Assembly: GCA_964494205.1 (NCBI GenBank)
Contig: CAZBRD010000014.1
Coordinates: forward strand, 75,408-139,407
Reading direction: 5' to 3'
Length of the DNA: 64,000 bases
Source of the DNA: JBBTCX01 sp964494205
Lineage (GTDB): Bacteria > Planctomycetota > Phycisphaerae > UBA1845
This document shows, in pieces, positions 26,167 through 35,538 of this stretch. The translations under genes were made by a program, and so were the position numbers. Each line of letters opens with the position of its first letter. The stretch's first letter is position 1. A model generated the notes under the pieces. The model searched no databases. It had not been told where the DNA came from and saw only the letters and a list, made by a program, of their open reading frames with translations.

Positions 26167-27504
26167 TTGTCGCCGTTATTGATTCGCAAAATGCTGCTCC
26201 CGCTCCACGAGCGCCTCGTGGGCCGCAGCACGCTGCGCTTCCTGGCGCAGCTCGAAGAGAGCCAATGGCTTGCCCCCGCCGAGCTGGATCGAATCCGGCG
26301 GGAAAAACTAGCCGCCCTTCTCCAACACGCCGCAAAGAATACACCTTACTACCGCAGCCGCCTCAGCAGCGTTCCGCTGGATGACCCTCATCGGATCGAC
26401 CTCGCTCAGTTGCGGGTTCTCACCAAGGATGATATCCGCGCGCACTCGAGTGACATGTTGTGGCACTCGTCTCCTGGTGGATTGCACGCCCACAACACCG
26501 GTGGCTCGACCGGCGAGCCGTTGCAGTTCTTCATCGATCGCCGACGACAGGCGTACGATCAAGCGGCGCGAATCCGTGCCCATCGCTGGTTCGGCGTCGA
26601 TGTCGGTCATCGAGAACTCATGCTCTGGGGCTCGCCGATCGAATTCAACCGCACTGATCGCGTGAAGCGCTTTCGCGATCGACTCTTTAATCAACGACTC
26701 ATCAACGCATTTGACATGTCCACGGAGACGATGGACCAATATGTGGCTGTTTGGAATCGCTTCCGGCCTCAGTGCGTTTTCGGTTACCCCAGCAGCATCG
26801 CCCTGTTTGTGGAGCACCTTCGCAAGAACCAACGTCGCGTGAATTGCAAACACCTTCGTGCTGTTTTCGTCACCGGCGAGGTTTGTTATCCCCATCATCG
26901 TGAGGCGATCGAGTCATTCTTTCAGGTTCCGGTGGCTGACAATTATGGAAGTCGCGACGCGGGTTTTATCGCCCATCAATGCCCCAAAGGGCGTATGCAC
27001 ATTACGGCTGAAAACGTGATTGTGGAGATTGTGAAAGACGGTCTCCCTCAGCCCGTAGAACAAGCAGGCGAGATCGTGATCACTCACCTCGATGCCTACG
27101 GCATGCCGTTCATTCGATACTGCACCGGCGACCATGGCCGCCTGCTGCCGGGCCGATGTCCGTGCGGTCGCGGCCTGCCGCTTATGGATGTCGTGCAGGG
27201 TCGGGCGACCGACTTCGTCAAGCTTCCCGACGGAACCATTCGACATGCGCTGTCGGTCATTTATCCCCTGCGCGAGCTGCCCATGGTACGCGCCTTTCGA
27301 GTCGTCCAGCGCGAAGATCTCTCCGTCGAGGTGCAGGTGGAACCGACGGCGTCGCGCGATGCGACTACGGAGCATGACATCGCACTTGCCTTGCGCCCCA
27401 TACTGGGCGACGACATCCCGGTCGATGTGCGCTTTGTCGACCGCCTTCCCTCCTGCACGTCCGGCAAGCATCGCTATGTCCTATCCGAGGTGCCGAATGT
27501 ATGA
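26167..27504 (+). CDS. PaaK-like AMP-forming acyl-CoA/adenylate ligase
   Basis: 445 residues from a TTG start with GGAGG about 10 bases upstream (ATG 26191 is an alternative). It resembles the phenylacetate-CoA ligase/CapK family: TPYYRSRL near residue 60, the phosphate-binding loop HNTGGSTGEPLQFF near 108, CVFGYPSSIALF near 200, FVTGEVCYPHHREAIESFF, NYGSRDAGFIAHQC near 260, GEIVITHLDAYGMPFIRYCTGDHG near 300, and the C-terminal SGKHRYVLS with the catalytic Lys. The CPCGRGL Cys pair is usual in the family. The carboxylate substrate is unknown. Members are common in capsule or sugar clusters, but the neighbours here (gcvTH) give no hint. Confidence 0.8.
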   Translation: MSPLLIRKMLLPLHERLVGRSTLRFLAQLEESQWLAPAELDRIRREKLAALLQHAAKNTPYYRSRLSSVPLDDPHRIDLAQLRVLTKDDIRAHSSDMLWHSSPGGLHAHNTGGSTGEPLQFFIDRRRQAYDQAARIRAHRWFGVDVGHRELMLWGSPIEFNRTDRVKRFRDRLFNQRLINAFDMSTETMDQYVAVWNRFRPQCVFGYPSSIALFVEHLRKNQRRVNCKHLRAVFVTGEVCYPHHREAIESFFQVPVADNYGSRDAGFIAHQCPKGRMHITAENVIVEIVKDGLPQPVEQAGEIVITHLDAYGMPFIRYCTGDHGRLLPGRCPCGRGLPLMDVVQGRATDFVKLPDGTIRHALSVIYPLRELPMVRAFRVVQREDLSVEVQVEPTASRDATTEHDIALALRPILGDDIPVDVRFVDRLPSCTSGKHRYVLSEVPNV

Positions 27505-27543
27505 TTGCCTTCATCACAAGCAGGCTGACGCAAAGGAAGGGTA

Positions 27544-27903
27544 ATGAAAAAGGCCAAGCGTACATCAAAAAAGAAGACGTCTGTTCCGTTGCGAAAAATC
27601 GCACCAAAGGCTCAGACGGTTTCAATCAAAAACATAAACAAGCCGCAAACCAAGACTCGTATTGACGCCGCTAAGTATGACCTCATGCGCGACGCTTTGC
27701 TCGCCGTGATCCCGCGCTCGACTGACGGCGTTGCTTTTGGGGATTTGCCCGACCTTGTGACGGCCCATTTCAAGCGACATCGCCATGCCTGGAGCGGGTC
27801 TATCAAGTGGTATGTCACGACCGTCAAACTCGACCTCGAAGCTCATGGACTTATCCGCCGAATTGACGGGGTTTCGCCGCAGCGTTTACGAATTTGCAAA
27901 TGA
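27544..27903 (+). CDS. Small DNA-binding-like protein, DUF6958 type
   Basis: 119 residues. About 40 very basic N-terminal residues (MKKAKRTSKKKTS, TRIDAAKYDLMRDALLAVIP) precede a compact wHTH-like domain with VAFGDLPDLVTAHF, WYVTTVKLDLEAHGLI and SPQRLRICK. I recognise the pattern as the DUF6958 family; no function is established. The basic tail suggests nucleic-acid binding (inference). It starts 40 bases after the PaaK-like gene and may be co-transcribed. Confidence 0.65.
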   Translation: MKKAKRTSKKKTSVPLRKIAPKAQTVSIKNINKPQTKTRIDAAKYDLMRDALLAVIPRSTDGVAFGDLPDLVTAHFKRHRHAWSGSIKWYVTTVKLDLEAHGLIRRIDGVSPQRLRICK

Positions 27904-27910
27904 ACTGAAC

Positions 27911-28954
27911 TCAACAAATCCGTGGCAATTGTTCACCCGAGAGCATGTCGACCACGCGAGATGAACCTACACGCGTTTTCAAAGTTACGAGCCGACGTTG
28001 AGATTCCATAACCTTTCCGATGACTTGAGCAACCGAAGAACAGCCAGTGCCGTTGAGAATCTTAAGGGCTTTGTCGGCCGAGGCGGCGGGAACGAATAAG
28101 ACAAATCTTCCCTCGCATGCGACGTAGAGGGGGTCGAAGCCAAGCAACTCGCACGCACTCTGGACATCCTGGCGAACCGGAATCGCCATCTCATCAAGTT
28201 CCATTGCGATGTGTGCGGCGGTTGCGATCTCGTTGAGCGCACTGGCGAGACCGCCGCGCGTCAGGTCTCGAAGGCAATGGATCTCGATGCCCGCATCAAT
28301 GAGGCGGTGAACCGGTTCGGCCAACGCGGCAGAATCGCTTTCGATGGTGGTTTCAAACTCAAGTCCTTCCCGTTGGGCCATGATCGCGATGCCGTGTCGG
28401 CCAATGTCGCCGTTCACGATCACCACGTCCCCGGGGCGCACGGATTCCGGCCGAATATCGAGGTGATGCTCCACGATTCCGACCCCGGCTGTATTGATAT
28501 AGACACCATCACCCTTGCCCCGATCGACCACCTTGGTATCGCCGGTGACGATTTGCACGCCGCAGGCCCGCGCGGCGCGGCCCATCGAGTCGACGAGGCG
28601 CGCGAGATCGGTGATTGGGAAGCCTTCTTCCAGAATGAAACCGGCGCTGAGGTACAGCGGTTTCGCTCCGCTCATGGCCAAGTCGTTGACGGTTCCGTGA
28701 ACGGCCAGCGAACCGATGTCGCCGCCCGGGAAAAACAATGGTCGAACGACAAACGAATCGGTGGTAAATGCTATGCGCGTGCCTCCGAGCGTGACCACGG
28801 TCGAGTCGTGCGGGGCTAACCCATTCGATTTCCCGAGGCCCCGGAAGAAGACTTCTTCTATGAGCCGGTGCATCAGCGTTCCGCCGCCGCCGTGCGCCAT
28901 CTGGATGGCGCGTCGGTCAGCGATCGGTGTTGGGCAACTCAAGTCCATGGGCAC
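27911..28954 (-). CDS. hypE: Hydrogenase maturation carbamoyl dehydratase HypE
   Basis: 347 residues. HypE dehydrates the carbamoyl group received from HypF on its C-terminal Cys to give the cyanide ligand of the NiFe site. The C-terminus ends in PRIC, the required terminal Cys. Other hallmarks: AHGGGGTLMHRLIEEVF near residue 20, FTTDSFVVRPLFFPGGDIGSLAVHGTVNDLAMSGA, GDTKVVDRGKGDGVYINTAGVG, DLTRGGLASALNEIA. It is the last gene of the hyp run, 17 bases after hypD. Confidence 0.97.
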   Translation of the reverse strand: MPMDLSCPTPIADRRAIQMAHGGGGTLMHRLIEEVFFRGLGKSNGLAPHDSTVVTLGGTRIAFTTDSFVVRPLFFPGGDIGSLAVHGTVNDLAMSGAKPLYLSAGFILEEGFPITDLARLVDSMGRAARACGVQIVTGDTKVVDRGKGDGVYINTAGVGIVEHHLDIRPESVRPGDVVIVNGDIGRHGIAIMAQREGLEFETTIESDSAALAEPVHRLIDAGIEIHCLRDLTRGGLASALNEIATAAHIAMELDEMAIPVRQDVQSACELLGFDPLYVACEGRFVLFVPAASADKALKILNGTGCSSVAQVIGKVMESQRRLVTLKTRVGSSRVVDMLSGEQLPRIC

Positions 28955-28971
28955 ATTTCTTCGCCTGTCGT

Positions 28972-30090
28972 TTATTGGCTCATTCCGAGCGGAACAACAT
29001 TGTCATCGTGTCGACGATACCGGTAGTAGGCTGCACAGGCGCCTTCGGACGAAACCATGGGCGCACCGAGTGGGCGCTCCGGCGTGCAGCGGGTGGCGAA
29101 GGCAGCGCATTCGCTGGGCTTACGGATGCCCTGGAGAATGAGACCGCTGATGCATTCGCCCACTTCGTCCACTGCGGCGACCGACAGGCCGAATCGCCGC
29201 TCGGCGTCGAAGTCCTGATACTCATCTGCCAGTCCAAGACCGCTGCGCGCGATCTGGCCGATGCCGCGCCATTGGTGCGGCGTGATCTTGAAAACGCGAC
29301 GCATCAATTGCTGGGCCTCCTGGTTCCCGCTCCTGCGCACGTTACGACGATACTGGTTTTCGACTTCGGCCCGCCCTTCTTCCAATTGCCTTACGCAAAG
29401 ATAGACGCCTTGGAGAATGTCGGTCGGCTCAAATCCCGTCACCACAATGGGCACGTTGTACTTCCGTGCGATCGGAAAATACTCCTCGTACCCCATGACG
29501 GTGCACACATGCCCAGCCGCGAGAAATCCCTGCACACGATTCTCTGGTGATGAAAGGATCGCCTCCATCGCTGGCGGGACCAGAACGTGGGAGACGAGCA
29601 TTGAGAAGTTGGGCACTCCGCGTTCCTTTGCATAGTGCACGGCCATTGCGTTGGCTGGCGCGGTCGTTTCAAATCCGACGGCGAAGAAAACCACTTGCTT
29701 GTTTGGATTCCTCTCGGCCAGCCGAACCGCATCCACCGGTGCATAGACGATACGCACATCGCCGCCTTCGGACTTGACCGTCAAAAGGTCCGTCCGCGAA
29801 CCGGGCACGCGGAGCATGTCGCCGAATGAACAGAGGATTACTTCGGGACGACTCGCCAATTCGATGGCCTTGTCGATTTGCTCGACCGGCGTCACGCACA
29901 CGGGACAACCGGGACCGTGGATGAGGGTAATCTCGCTGGGAAGCAGCCGGTCGATTCCGTATTTAACGATGGAGTGAGTCTGCCCGCCGCAGACTTCCAT
30001 AAGTGTGTGTGGTGCAGTCGTGATGCTACGAATTGCCTGCGCAAGTTCGCTTGCTGTTTCGGCGTCGCGATACTCGTCGAGATACTTCAT
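28972..30090 (-). CDS. hypD: Hydrogenase maturation protein HypD
   Basis: 372 residues. HypD is the iron-sulfur scaffold that, with HypC, assembles Fe(CN)2CO. It has the signature MEVCGGQTHSIVKYGID, the GPGCPVCVTP motif, FFAVGFETTAPANAMAV, GFLAAGHVCTVMGYEEY and the C-terminal Cys set (ECISGLILQGIRKPSECAAF, CTPERPLGAPMVSSEGACAAY). Its ATG overlaps the hypC stop by four bases (ATGA), indicating coupled translation, consistent with HypC and HypD forming a complex. Confidence 0.97.
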   Translation of the reverse strand: MKYLDEYRDAETASELAQAIRSITTAPHTLMEVCGGQTHSIVKYGIDRLLPSEITLIHGPGCPVCVTPVEQIDKAIELASRPEVILCSFGDMLRVPGSRTDLLTVKSEGGDVRIVYAPVDAVRLAERNPNKQVVFFAVGFETTAPANAMAVHYAKERGVPNFSMLVSHVLVPPAMEAILSSPENRVQGFLAAGHVCTVMGYEEYFPIARKYNVPIVVTGFEPTDILQGVYLCVRQLEEGRAEVENQYRRNVRRSGNQEAQQLMRRVFKITPHQWRGIGQIARSGLGLADEYQDFDAERRFGLSVAAVDEVGECISGLILQGIRKPSECAAFATRCTPERPLGAPMVSSEGACAAYYRYRRHDDNVVPLGMSQ

Positions 30091-30341
30091 GGCGAACGCA
30101 CGTCCAACTCGGAGAGCTCACCCATTCGGTCTAGAAACTCGAACACTCGTCGAGCTTCGATTTCGTCGACGACGCCGATCGCCAGCCCGACATGGACCAA
30201 GACGTATTGGCCAACGGTTGCCTCGGGCACGCAAGCGAGCGAAACCTCTTTCACAATCCCGCCGAAGTCGACGCGGCCCGTTCGCAGGATCGGGTCGCAA
30301 TCTTCCAGGCTGATAATCTGACCGGGGACGGCTAGACACAT
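30087..30341 (-). CDS. hypC: Hydrogenase assembly chaperone HypC
   Basis: 84 residues from ATG 30341, which begins MCLAVPGQI; the Cys at position 2 is essential in HypC. It carries the iron unit from HypD to the hydrogenase large subunit. The longer open frame upstream has no family similarity. The body (RVDFGGIVKEVSLACVPEATVGQYVLVHVGLAIGVVDE) fits the small beta-barrel. It overlaps the end of hypF by 10 bases and the start of hypD by 4. Confidence 0.96.
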   Translation of the reverse strand: MCLAVPGQIISLEDCDPILRTGRVDFGGIVKEVSLACVPEATVGQYVLVHVGLAIGVVDEIEARRVFEFLDRMGELSELDVRSP

Positions 30342-32695
30342 GGGACGATCTCCTTCGCGCGATGTTGTGCGACGATCGCCTGCCCCAGCGAAATCCCGCC
30401 GTCGTTGGGCGGCACGAGGCGGTGCCAATATGGTTCAAATCCCGCGTGACGCAGCCGCGAAATCGCTAATTCGCTGAGTAATCTATTCTGAAAACATCCG
30501 CCCGTAAGCACGATGCGACTCTCTCCTGACAATTGCGCAATACGCAGGATCATGGCGACTAAGGTGTTGTGAAAACGGCGGGCGACCACGCCCGCCGCGA
30601 CGTTGTGCATCAATTCGTCGATGACGGCTGAAATCATGGGTCTCCAGTCGATGATCCACGGTCTGCCTTGTGCGCCTTCGCCGTATGCGAACGGGCCTGG
30701 CTGCGATTGCTCAACACCGAACTCATAAATGCCGTTGTCCGGATGTTCCATCGCGGCGAACTCAAGCTCCATGGCTGCGCGACCCTCGTCGTGCACGCGC
30801 TGGCGAATTCCTGCGATTGAAGCGACCGCATCGAACAATCGACCCATGCTCGACGTGAAGGGGCAGTTGACGCCCTGTTGCATTGCGCGACGGAGCACTT
30901 TGAGTTCCGCAGGGTGAAACGCGCCAATAGTTGCGAGGTCGCGTCTGTCAAAAACCGCATCGCCTAAAAGTGTGTAGAGCGCGCCCAATCCGCTGCGCCG
31001 CGGCTCGCGCGAGGCCGATTCGCCACCGGGCAGCGGAAAGGTCCGCAAGTGGGCCACTCGATCAAACGACCGTAAATCGCTTCTAAGGAATTCCCCGCCC
31101 CAAATCGTTCCATCGGGGCCAAATCCAGTGCCATCCCACGACACTCCAAGTACAGGTTCCTCGAGATTGTTTTCGACCATACACGATACGACGTGGGCGT
31201 GATGATGCTGCACACGTTCGATACTGCACTCGATCGACTCGGCGTATCTCGTAGAGAAATAATCGGGATGAAGGTCGCAGGCGACAACGGCGGGTGCGGC
31301 GTTATAGAGTTGAGGAATGTCTTTGACGGCTCGATCAAAGGCACCCACGGCCTCTTGCGTAACCAGATCGCCGATGTGCTGACTCAGGAAAACCCCGTTC
31401 GATAGAGCTAGGGCGACAGTGCTCTTTTGATGCGCGCCCACCGCCAGGATGGGTTTCTTCGAGTTCGGGCAAGGAATGGGCAATGGAGCATATCCTCTTG
31501 CTCGGCGGAGAATCGCTTCACGACCCCCGATGACATGAACAAGGGAATCATCCACGGGACGAACGATCGGGCGGTTGTGGACGAGAAACAGATCGGCGAT
31601 TCCACGGAGTCGCGTCACGGCTTCACGTTCATCGGTGCAGATCGGCTCATCAGAGAGGTTTCCGCTGGTGGCGACGACTGGAAAACCCAGTTCACTCATG
31701 AGGAGATGGTGAAGCGGCGTGTACGGCAGCATGACACCGAAATATGGGTTTGCCGGGGCCACGTCGTCTGCCAAATGAATGTCGCAGTTTTCGCGCCGTT
31801 GCAGCAGCACAATGGGCGCCTGCAGCGATGCCAGCTGTTCGCGCTCGCATTCACCAAGCATGCAAAGCGACTCGGCATCGGCCACCGTGAGAACCATTAT
31901 CGCGAAAGGCTTTTCCGCGCGTGCCTTCCTACGACGGAGCTCGGCCACGGCGCTCGGCGAGCGCGCGTCGACTATCAGCTGGAATCCGCCCAACCCCTTC
32001 AACGCGAGAATCTGACCGCGACGCACTACTCTCGCCGCGGCTAACAAGGCCTCGTCCTGTGCGTGCAGTTGGCGACCGCTCTCATCCCACAATTCCAACT
32101 GTGGCCCGCAACACGGACATGCATTCGGTTGTGCATGGAAGCGGCGATCGGTTGGGTCGTCGTATTCACGGCGGCAGCGATCGCACATGACGAACTTCTT
32201 CATCGAGGTATTCGCCCGATCATAGGGCAGCGCTTGAATAATCGAGAACCGTGGTCCGCAGTTCGTGCAGTTCGTGAACGGATAACGATACCGTCGATTA
32301 AGCGGATCGAGGATGTCCCGCAGGCAATCGTCGCACGTCGCGATGTCGGGGAGGACGAGTGCGTTTTTCAGACCCGACTGCCTGCTGTGGCGAATCTCGA
32401 ACGACGATGCACACTCGGGCGCGAGACTGATTGAGTCGCAAGATTGGATGATCGCGAGTCTCGGTTTTTCCGTGTTTAATCGAAGACGGAACTCGGAGAG
32501 TCGCTCGATTGTTCCTTCAACCTCGATTGTTACGCCCTGCGGAGTGTTCTCAACCCATCCTGCAAGCTGTAGAGATTTCGCCAGGCGATAGACAAAGGGG
32601 CGAAACCCCACGCCCTGCACAGCGCCGTGCACCACGAGTCGACGTCGCTGCAACGGCACTACAGGGGTAGGCGGTATTGGTTTGGTGGGCAACAT
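30332..32695 (-). CDS. hypF: Carbamoyltransferase HypF
   Basis: 787 residues. HypF uses carbamoyl phosphate and ATP to carbamoylate HypE. Domain order is complete: acylphosphatase-like (VVHGAVQGVGFRPFVYRLA, residues ~22-105), two zinc fingers (CDDC...CTNCG and CDRC...CPCCG, ~118-195), a YrdC-like domain (GQILALKGLGGFQLIVDA, ~210-390), and a Kae1-like C-terminal domain with the metal-binding VQHHHAHVVSC and VSWDGTGFGPDGTIWGGEF, then LTGGCFQNRLL. It starts three bases after the hypA stop. Confidence 0.96.
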   Translation of the reverse strand: MLPTKPIPPTPVVPLQRRRLVVHGAVQGVGFRPFVYRLAKSLQLAGWVENTPQGVTIEVEGTIERLSEFRLRLNTEKPRLAIIQSCDSISLAPECASSFEIRHSRQSGLKNALVLPDIATCDDCLRDILDPLNRRYRYPFTNCTNCGPRFSIIQALPYDRANTSMKKFVMCDRCRREYDDPTDRRFHAQPNACPCCGPQLELWDESGRQLHAQDEALLAAARVVRRGQILALKGLGGFQLIVDARSPSAVAELRRRKARAEKPFAIMVLTVADAESLCMLGECEREQLASLQAPIVLLQRRENCDIHLADDVAPANPYFGVMLPYTPLHHLLMSELGFPVVATSGNLSDEPICTDEREAVTRLRGIADLFLVHNRPIVRPVDDSLVHVIGGREAILRRARGYAPLPIPCPNSKKPILAVGAHQKSTVALALSNGVFLSQHIGDLVTQEAVGAFDRAVKDIPQLYNAAPAVVACDLHPDYFSTRYAESIECSIERVQHHHAHVVSCMVENNLEEPVLGVSWDGTGFGPDGTIWGGEFLRSDLRSFDRVAHLRTFPLPGGESASREPRRSGLGALYTLLGDAVFDRRDLATIGAFHPAELKVLRRAMQQGVNCPFTSSMGRLFDAVASIAGIRQRVHDEGRAAMELEFAAMEHPDNGIYEFGVEQSQPGPFAYGEGAQGRPWIIDWRPMISAVIDELMHNVAAGVVARRFHNTLVAMILRIAQLSGESRIVLTGGCFQNRLLSELAISRLRHAGFEPYWHRLVPPNDGGISLGQAIVAQHRAKEIVPCV

Positions 32696-32698
32696 GGT

Positions 32699-32959
32699 CT
32701 ACGCAACCTCGACACTCTCAAGGAGAATGTCCTGAGCGTTTGGATCCTCCGCATCTTCAGAAACTTCAACCGCCAGCGATGCCCCTTCGGCTTTCGTACC
32801 TTTGGTTCCATGTACAAAATGCTCACGAAAATGCCCGGCAGAGATATGGGCCAGTGCGCCGAGTCGGACTTTTACAGCCGTAACGCGCTCCGCGTCGTGT
32901 ATGCGAGCCACGTCGTCGATTTTTCTGAGCAGATCAGCCATCAGCGAGAACTCATGCAT
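32699..32959 (-). CDS. HypA-like nickel chaperone lacking the zinc domain
   Basis: 86 residues, related to HypA/HybF, which delivers nickel to hydrogenase. The N-terminal nickel end MHEFSLMADLLRKI (with His2) and VRLGALAHIS are as in HypA. The C-terminal ILLESVEVA matches the HypA end. The middle zinc-binding domain, normally with two CxxC pairs, is missing, and the protein has no cysteine at all; typical HypA is about 110-120 residues. The reading frame is intact, and the gene is packed between the maturation protease (8-base overlap) and hypF (3-base gap), so it is not decaying. Whether it delivers nickel without zinc, or has another role, is unknown. Confidence 0.85.
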   Translation of the reverse strand: MHEFSLMADLLRKIDDVARIHDAERVTAVKVRLGALAHISAGHFREHFVHGTKGTKAEGASLAVEVSEDAEDPNAQDILLESVEVA

Positions 32960-33479
32960 GGAACACCTCCTGGGATTCGGGCGTGACCGTGGTCTTATCG
33001 TCGCCGAGTTCGGCGACGATTTGATTGACGACCCCGTCTACCGCTGCGGTCACCTCCGGTGAGAGCTCTTCTCCGGCGGTGAAGTTCCGGCCTTCAATGC
33101 CGAAGATGATTAACTTGACGGGCAATGTGCCCAGCTCACGTGAAAGCTCCACCGCTTCGGCGACGCTGAAGGCGTGTGTCGAGTAGTTGAAGAAATCGCT
33201 TGGAATGTGCCGCTTTCGCGCATCGAGGCGGTGTACACGACCGGCGGCGGAACCAGATCGAACCGCGTCGACAAGTATGACATGGTCGGCGCTCTGCCAG
33301 CGATCGATTAGTTGGGTGCCTTCGCCGGATAGTTCGATCACTGGTATCGCAGGACTCAGTTGCTTCAACCGCCGAACCACGACCAAGCCCACTGCGTCAT
33401 CGCTTCGATACGGATTCCCAACGCCGACAATCAGGCGGCGTTCGGAAGAGCTTCGCAAGCGTTGGTGTTCGCCGGTCAA
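32952..33479 (-). CDS. Hydrogenase maturation endopeptidase (HycI/HyaD family)
   Basis: A TTG start at 33479 is proposed: it overlaps the alpha-subunit stop (TTGA), has GTGGAG just upstream, and gives 175 residues. The longer frame to 33563 would lie inside the large-subunit gene. The protease removes the C-terminal tail of the NiFe large subunit after metal insertion. Motifs: LIVGVGNPYRSDDAVGLVV (nickel-sensing Asp), HVILVDAVRSG, NYSTHAFSVAEAVEL (metal-binding His) and LIIFGIEGRNF. Its target is the adjacent alpha subunit, which has the matching tail. Confidence 0.92.
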   Translation of the reverse strand: MTGEHQRLRSSSERRLIVGVGNPYRSDDAVGLVVVRRLKQLSPAIPVIELSGEGTQLIDRWQSADHVILVDAVRSGSAAGRVHRLDARKRHIPSDFFNYSTHAFSVAEAVELSRELGTLPVKLIIFGIEGRNFTAGEELSPEVTAAVDGVVNQIVAELGDDKTTVTPESQEVFHA

Positions 33480-34765
33480 TTTCGCTCCACTTTCAGCTTG
33501 AGAAAATGCGCCGAGCAGGAAATACACGGGTCGTAATTTCGGATGGCCTGCTCGCATTGCCATTGCAGCTCGTCGTCGGGCAGATCAAGGTTCGGCGCGA
33601 CGAAATGCCATAGATCGCTTTCAATCGTTTTCTGGTTGACCGCGGTCGGCGAGACGATCTTGGCGTCCTGAATCGTGCCGCGATCGTCGATGGTATATCG
33701 ATGATAGCAGATACCGCGCGGCGCTTCCGTGCAGCCATATCCCGTTCCCGCACGTGGCTCGATGGGAACAAAGGGTTGATCCGGTTCCTCGTAATCCTCG
33801 ATTAATCGCAACGCTTCTTCAAAGCTGAAAATGACTTCGACACCCCGAACAATGATACTCTGAAACGGATTGAAGCAACGCTTGTCCAGACCTGCCGACC
33901 GCGCGGCCTCCTTCGCAAGCGGCGTAAGTTGATCGTAGTTCATCGTGTAACGCGCCAGCGGGCCGACGTGGCACGCGCCGCGTCCGTTCACGTGCGTATG
34001 CAAAGCCGTCGAGTGCGGCAGATGCTCTTCGATGAGAATCTGATCATATTGGCTGATCGGTACATCGATTCCCTTATTGGAAATCAGTCGGCCTTCGTTG
34101 AATGGGTATTCTTCGGGATGCCGCAAGCAAACATATTCATAGTCCTGCTCGAAGTCGCGGAACTTCAGAGTCGACACAAACCGAAGTGTCTCCTGCGCAG
34201 CTTCGAGTCCCCATTTCAGCTCGTCCGTCATTGCGCGCAACTGCTGTTTCGTCGGCGTCTTGTAAAACCCACCGACGCGCACGTTGATTGGGTGAATCTC
34301 TCGACCGCCGATCAGCGCCATGATGTCGTTCCCGATTTTCTTCAACTTCAGGGCGCGCTTCACGATCTCCGGATGATCCTTGGCCATGGCGATCGCGTCG
34401 GGATAGCCGAGGAAATCCGGCGCGTGCAGCATGGCCATGTGGAGGATGTGACTCTCGATCCACTCTCCGCAATAAAGAAGACGGCGGAGGTCGCGAATCG
34501 GTTTGGGGATCTGCGTACCGCAGATCATTTCCATGGCGTGGACTGCGCCCATCAAGTATGCGACGGGACAGATGCCGCAAATTCGCGCGGTGATGTCGGG
34601 CGCTTCCATGAAGTCGCGTCCGCGCAAGAGTGCCTCAAAGAAACGCGGCGGCTCGAAGATCTTCAAGCGGACGTCCGACACCTTGCCTTCGTCGATGCGG
34701 ATGTACAATGCTCCTTCACCTTCGACTCGAGCGATGTAATCGACCTTGATCGTCCGGCTATTCAT
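33476..34765 (-). CDS. hydA: NiFe hydrogenase large (alpha) subunit, group 3b-like
   Basis: 429 residues from ATG 34765, a length close to known sulfhydrogenase/NADP-hydrogenase alpha subunits. The nickel-iron site ligands are the N-terminal RICGIC pair (near residue 65) and the C-terminal DPCISC pair. The sequence continues SAHFLKLKVERN, so cleavage after His by the neighbouring protease is expected. ARVEGEG at the N-terminus and KIGNDIMALIGGREIHP are typical. It overlaps the delta gene upstream by 8 bases. The subunit set (beta, gamma, delta, alpha) points to a cytoplasmic, bidirectional NAD(P)-linked enzyme. Confidence 0.95.
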   Translation of the reverse strand: MNSRTIKVDYIARVEGEGALYIRIDEGKVSDVRLKIFEPPRFFEALLRGRDFMEAPDITARICGICPVAYLMGAVHAMEMICGTQIPKPIRDLRRLLYCGEWIESHILHMAMLHAPDFLGYPDAIAMAKDHPEIVKRALKLKKIGNDIMALIGGREIHPINVRVGGFYKTPTKQQLRAMTDELKWGLEAAQETLRFVSTLKFRDFEQDYEYVCLRHPEEYPFNEGRLISNKGIDVPISQYDQILIEEHLPHSTALHTHVNGRGACHVGPLARYTMNYDQLTPLAKEAARSAGLDKRCFNPFQSIIVRGVEVIFSFEEALRLIEDYEEPDQPFVPIEPRAGTGYGCTEAPRGICYHRYTIDDRGTIQDAKIVSPTAVNQKTIESDLWHFVAPNLDLPDDELQWQCEQAIRNYDPCISCSAHFLKLKVERN

Positions 34766-35537
34766 GACGACTGCTTTCCTTCTCGAACTCCCGCGCGGCG
34801 GCGTTAAATGTTCGCAGCGACCGAACGACATGCAGGTCAGTCACGCGAAGGCGGTCACGCCACCAGTCGGCCAGCGATGAGACGTTCGGCGTTTCTTTAG
34901 GTCCAAAACAGCCATAGCAACCGCGCGCGAACTTCGGACAGAGAGCGCCGCAACCAGCCTGGGTCACTGGCCCCATACAAGGTAACCCCTGCACGACCAT
35001 CACGCACGCTGTTCCTTGGCGCTTGCACTCCATACACACGCTGTAAGGCGGAATATTCGGTCGGCGACCGTGAAGGAATGCGCTGATGACCTCAAGTAAT
35101 TGAGTCTTGTTGATCGGGCAGCCACGAAGTTCGAAGTCCACTTTCACATGATTCGCGATCGGCGTGGATTGGCGCAGCGTCTCGATGTACTGCGGCGAGG
35201 CATAGACGAGGCGGACGAAGTCGTTGACATCCTTGAAATTGCGCAGCGCCTGAATACCTCCAGCGGTCGCGCACGCGCCGATGGAGATCAGGACCTTCGA
35301 ATCCCGGCGAATTCTGTGTATGCGTTCTGCGTCATGCGGCGTGGTGATTGACCCTTCGACCAGCGACAGATCGTAAGGCCCGCCCACGACCGTCTTCGTG
35401 GCTTCGGGGAAGTAGGCGATGTCCACGGCGCCGACCACGTCGAGCAACTGTTCCTCGCAATCGAGAAGACTCAGCTGGCAACCGTCGCACGACGCAAACT
35501 TCCAGACGGCCAACTTGGGTTTCTCAATACGGTGCAT
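34758..35537 (-). CDS. hydD: NiFe hydrogenase small (delta) subunit
   Basis: 259 residues from ATG 35537 with AGGGAG 7 bases upstream. It carries the electron-relay iron-sulfur clusters. The proximal-cluster motif FASCDGCQLSLLDCEE is near residue 15, with SIGACATAGGIQAL and ELRGCPINKTQLLE supplying further ligands. A C-terminal Cys-rich part (CMECKRQGTACVMV, GLPCMGPVTQAGCGALCP, GCYGCFGP) binds additional 4Fe-4S clusters. No Tat signal is present, so it is cytoplasmic. The start is two bases after the gamma stop. Confidence 0.95.
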   Translation of the reverse strand: MHRIEKPKLAVWKFASCDGCQLSLLDCEEQLLDVVGAVDIAYFPEATKTVVGGPYDLSLVEGSITTPHDAERIHRIRRDSKVLISIGACATAGGIQALRNFKDVNDFVRLVYASPQYIETLRQSTPIANHVKVDFELRGCPINKTQLLEVISAFLHGRRPNIPPYSVCMECKRQGTACVMVVQGLPCMGPVTQAGCGALCPKFARGCYGCFGPKETPNVSSLADWWRDRLRVTDLHVVRSLRTFNAAAREFEKESSRHE

Positions 35538-35538
35538 G

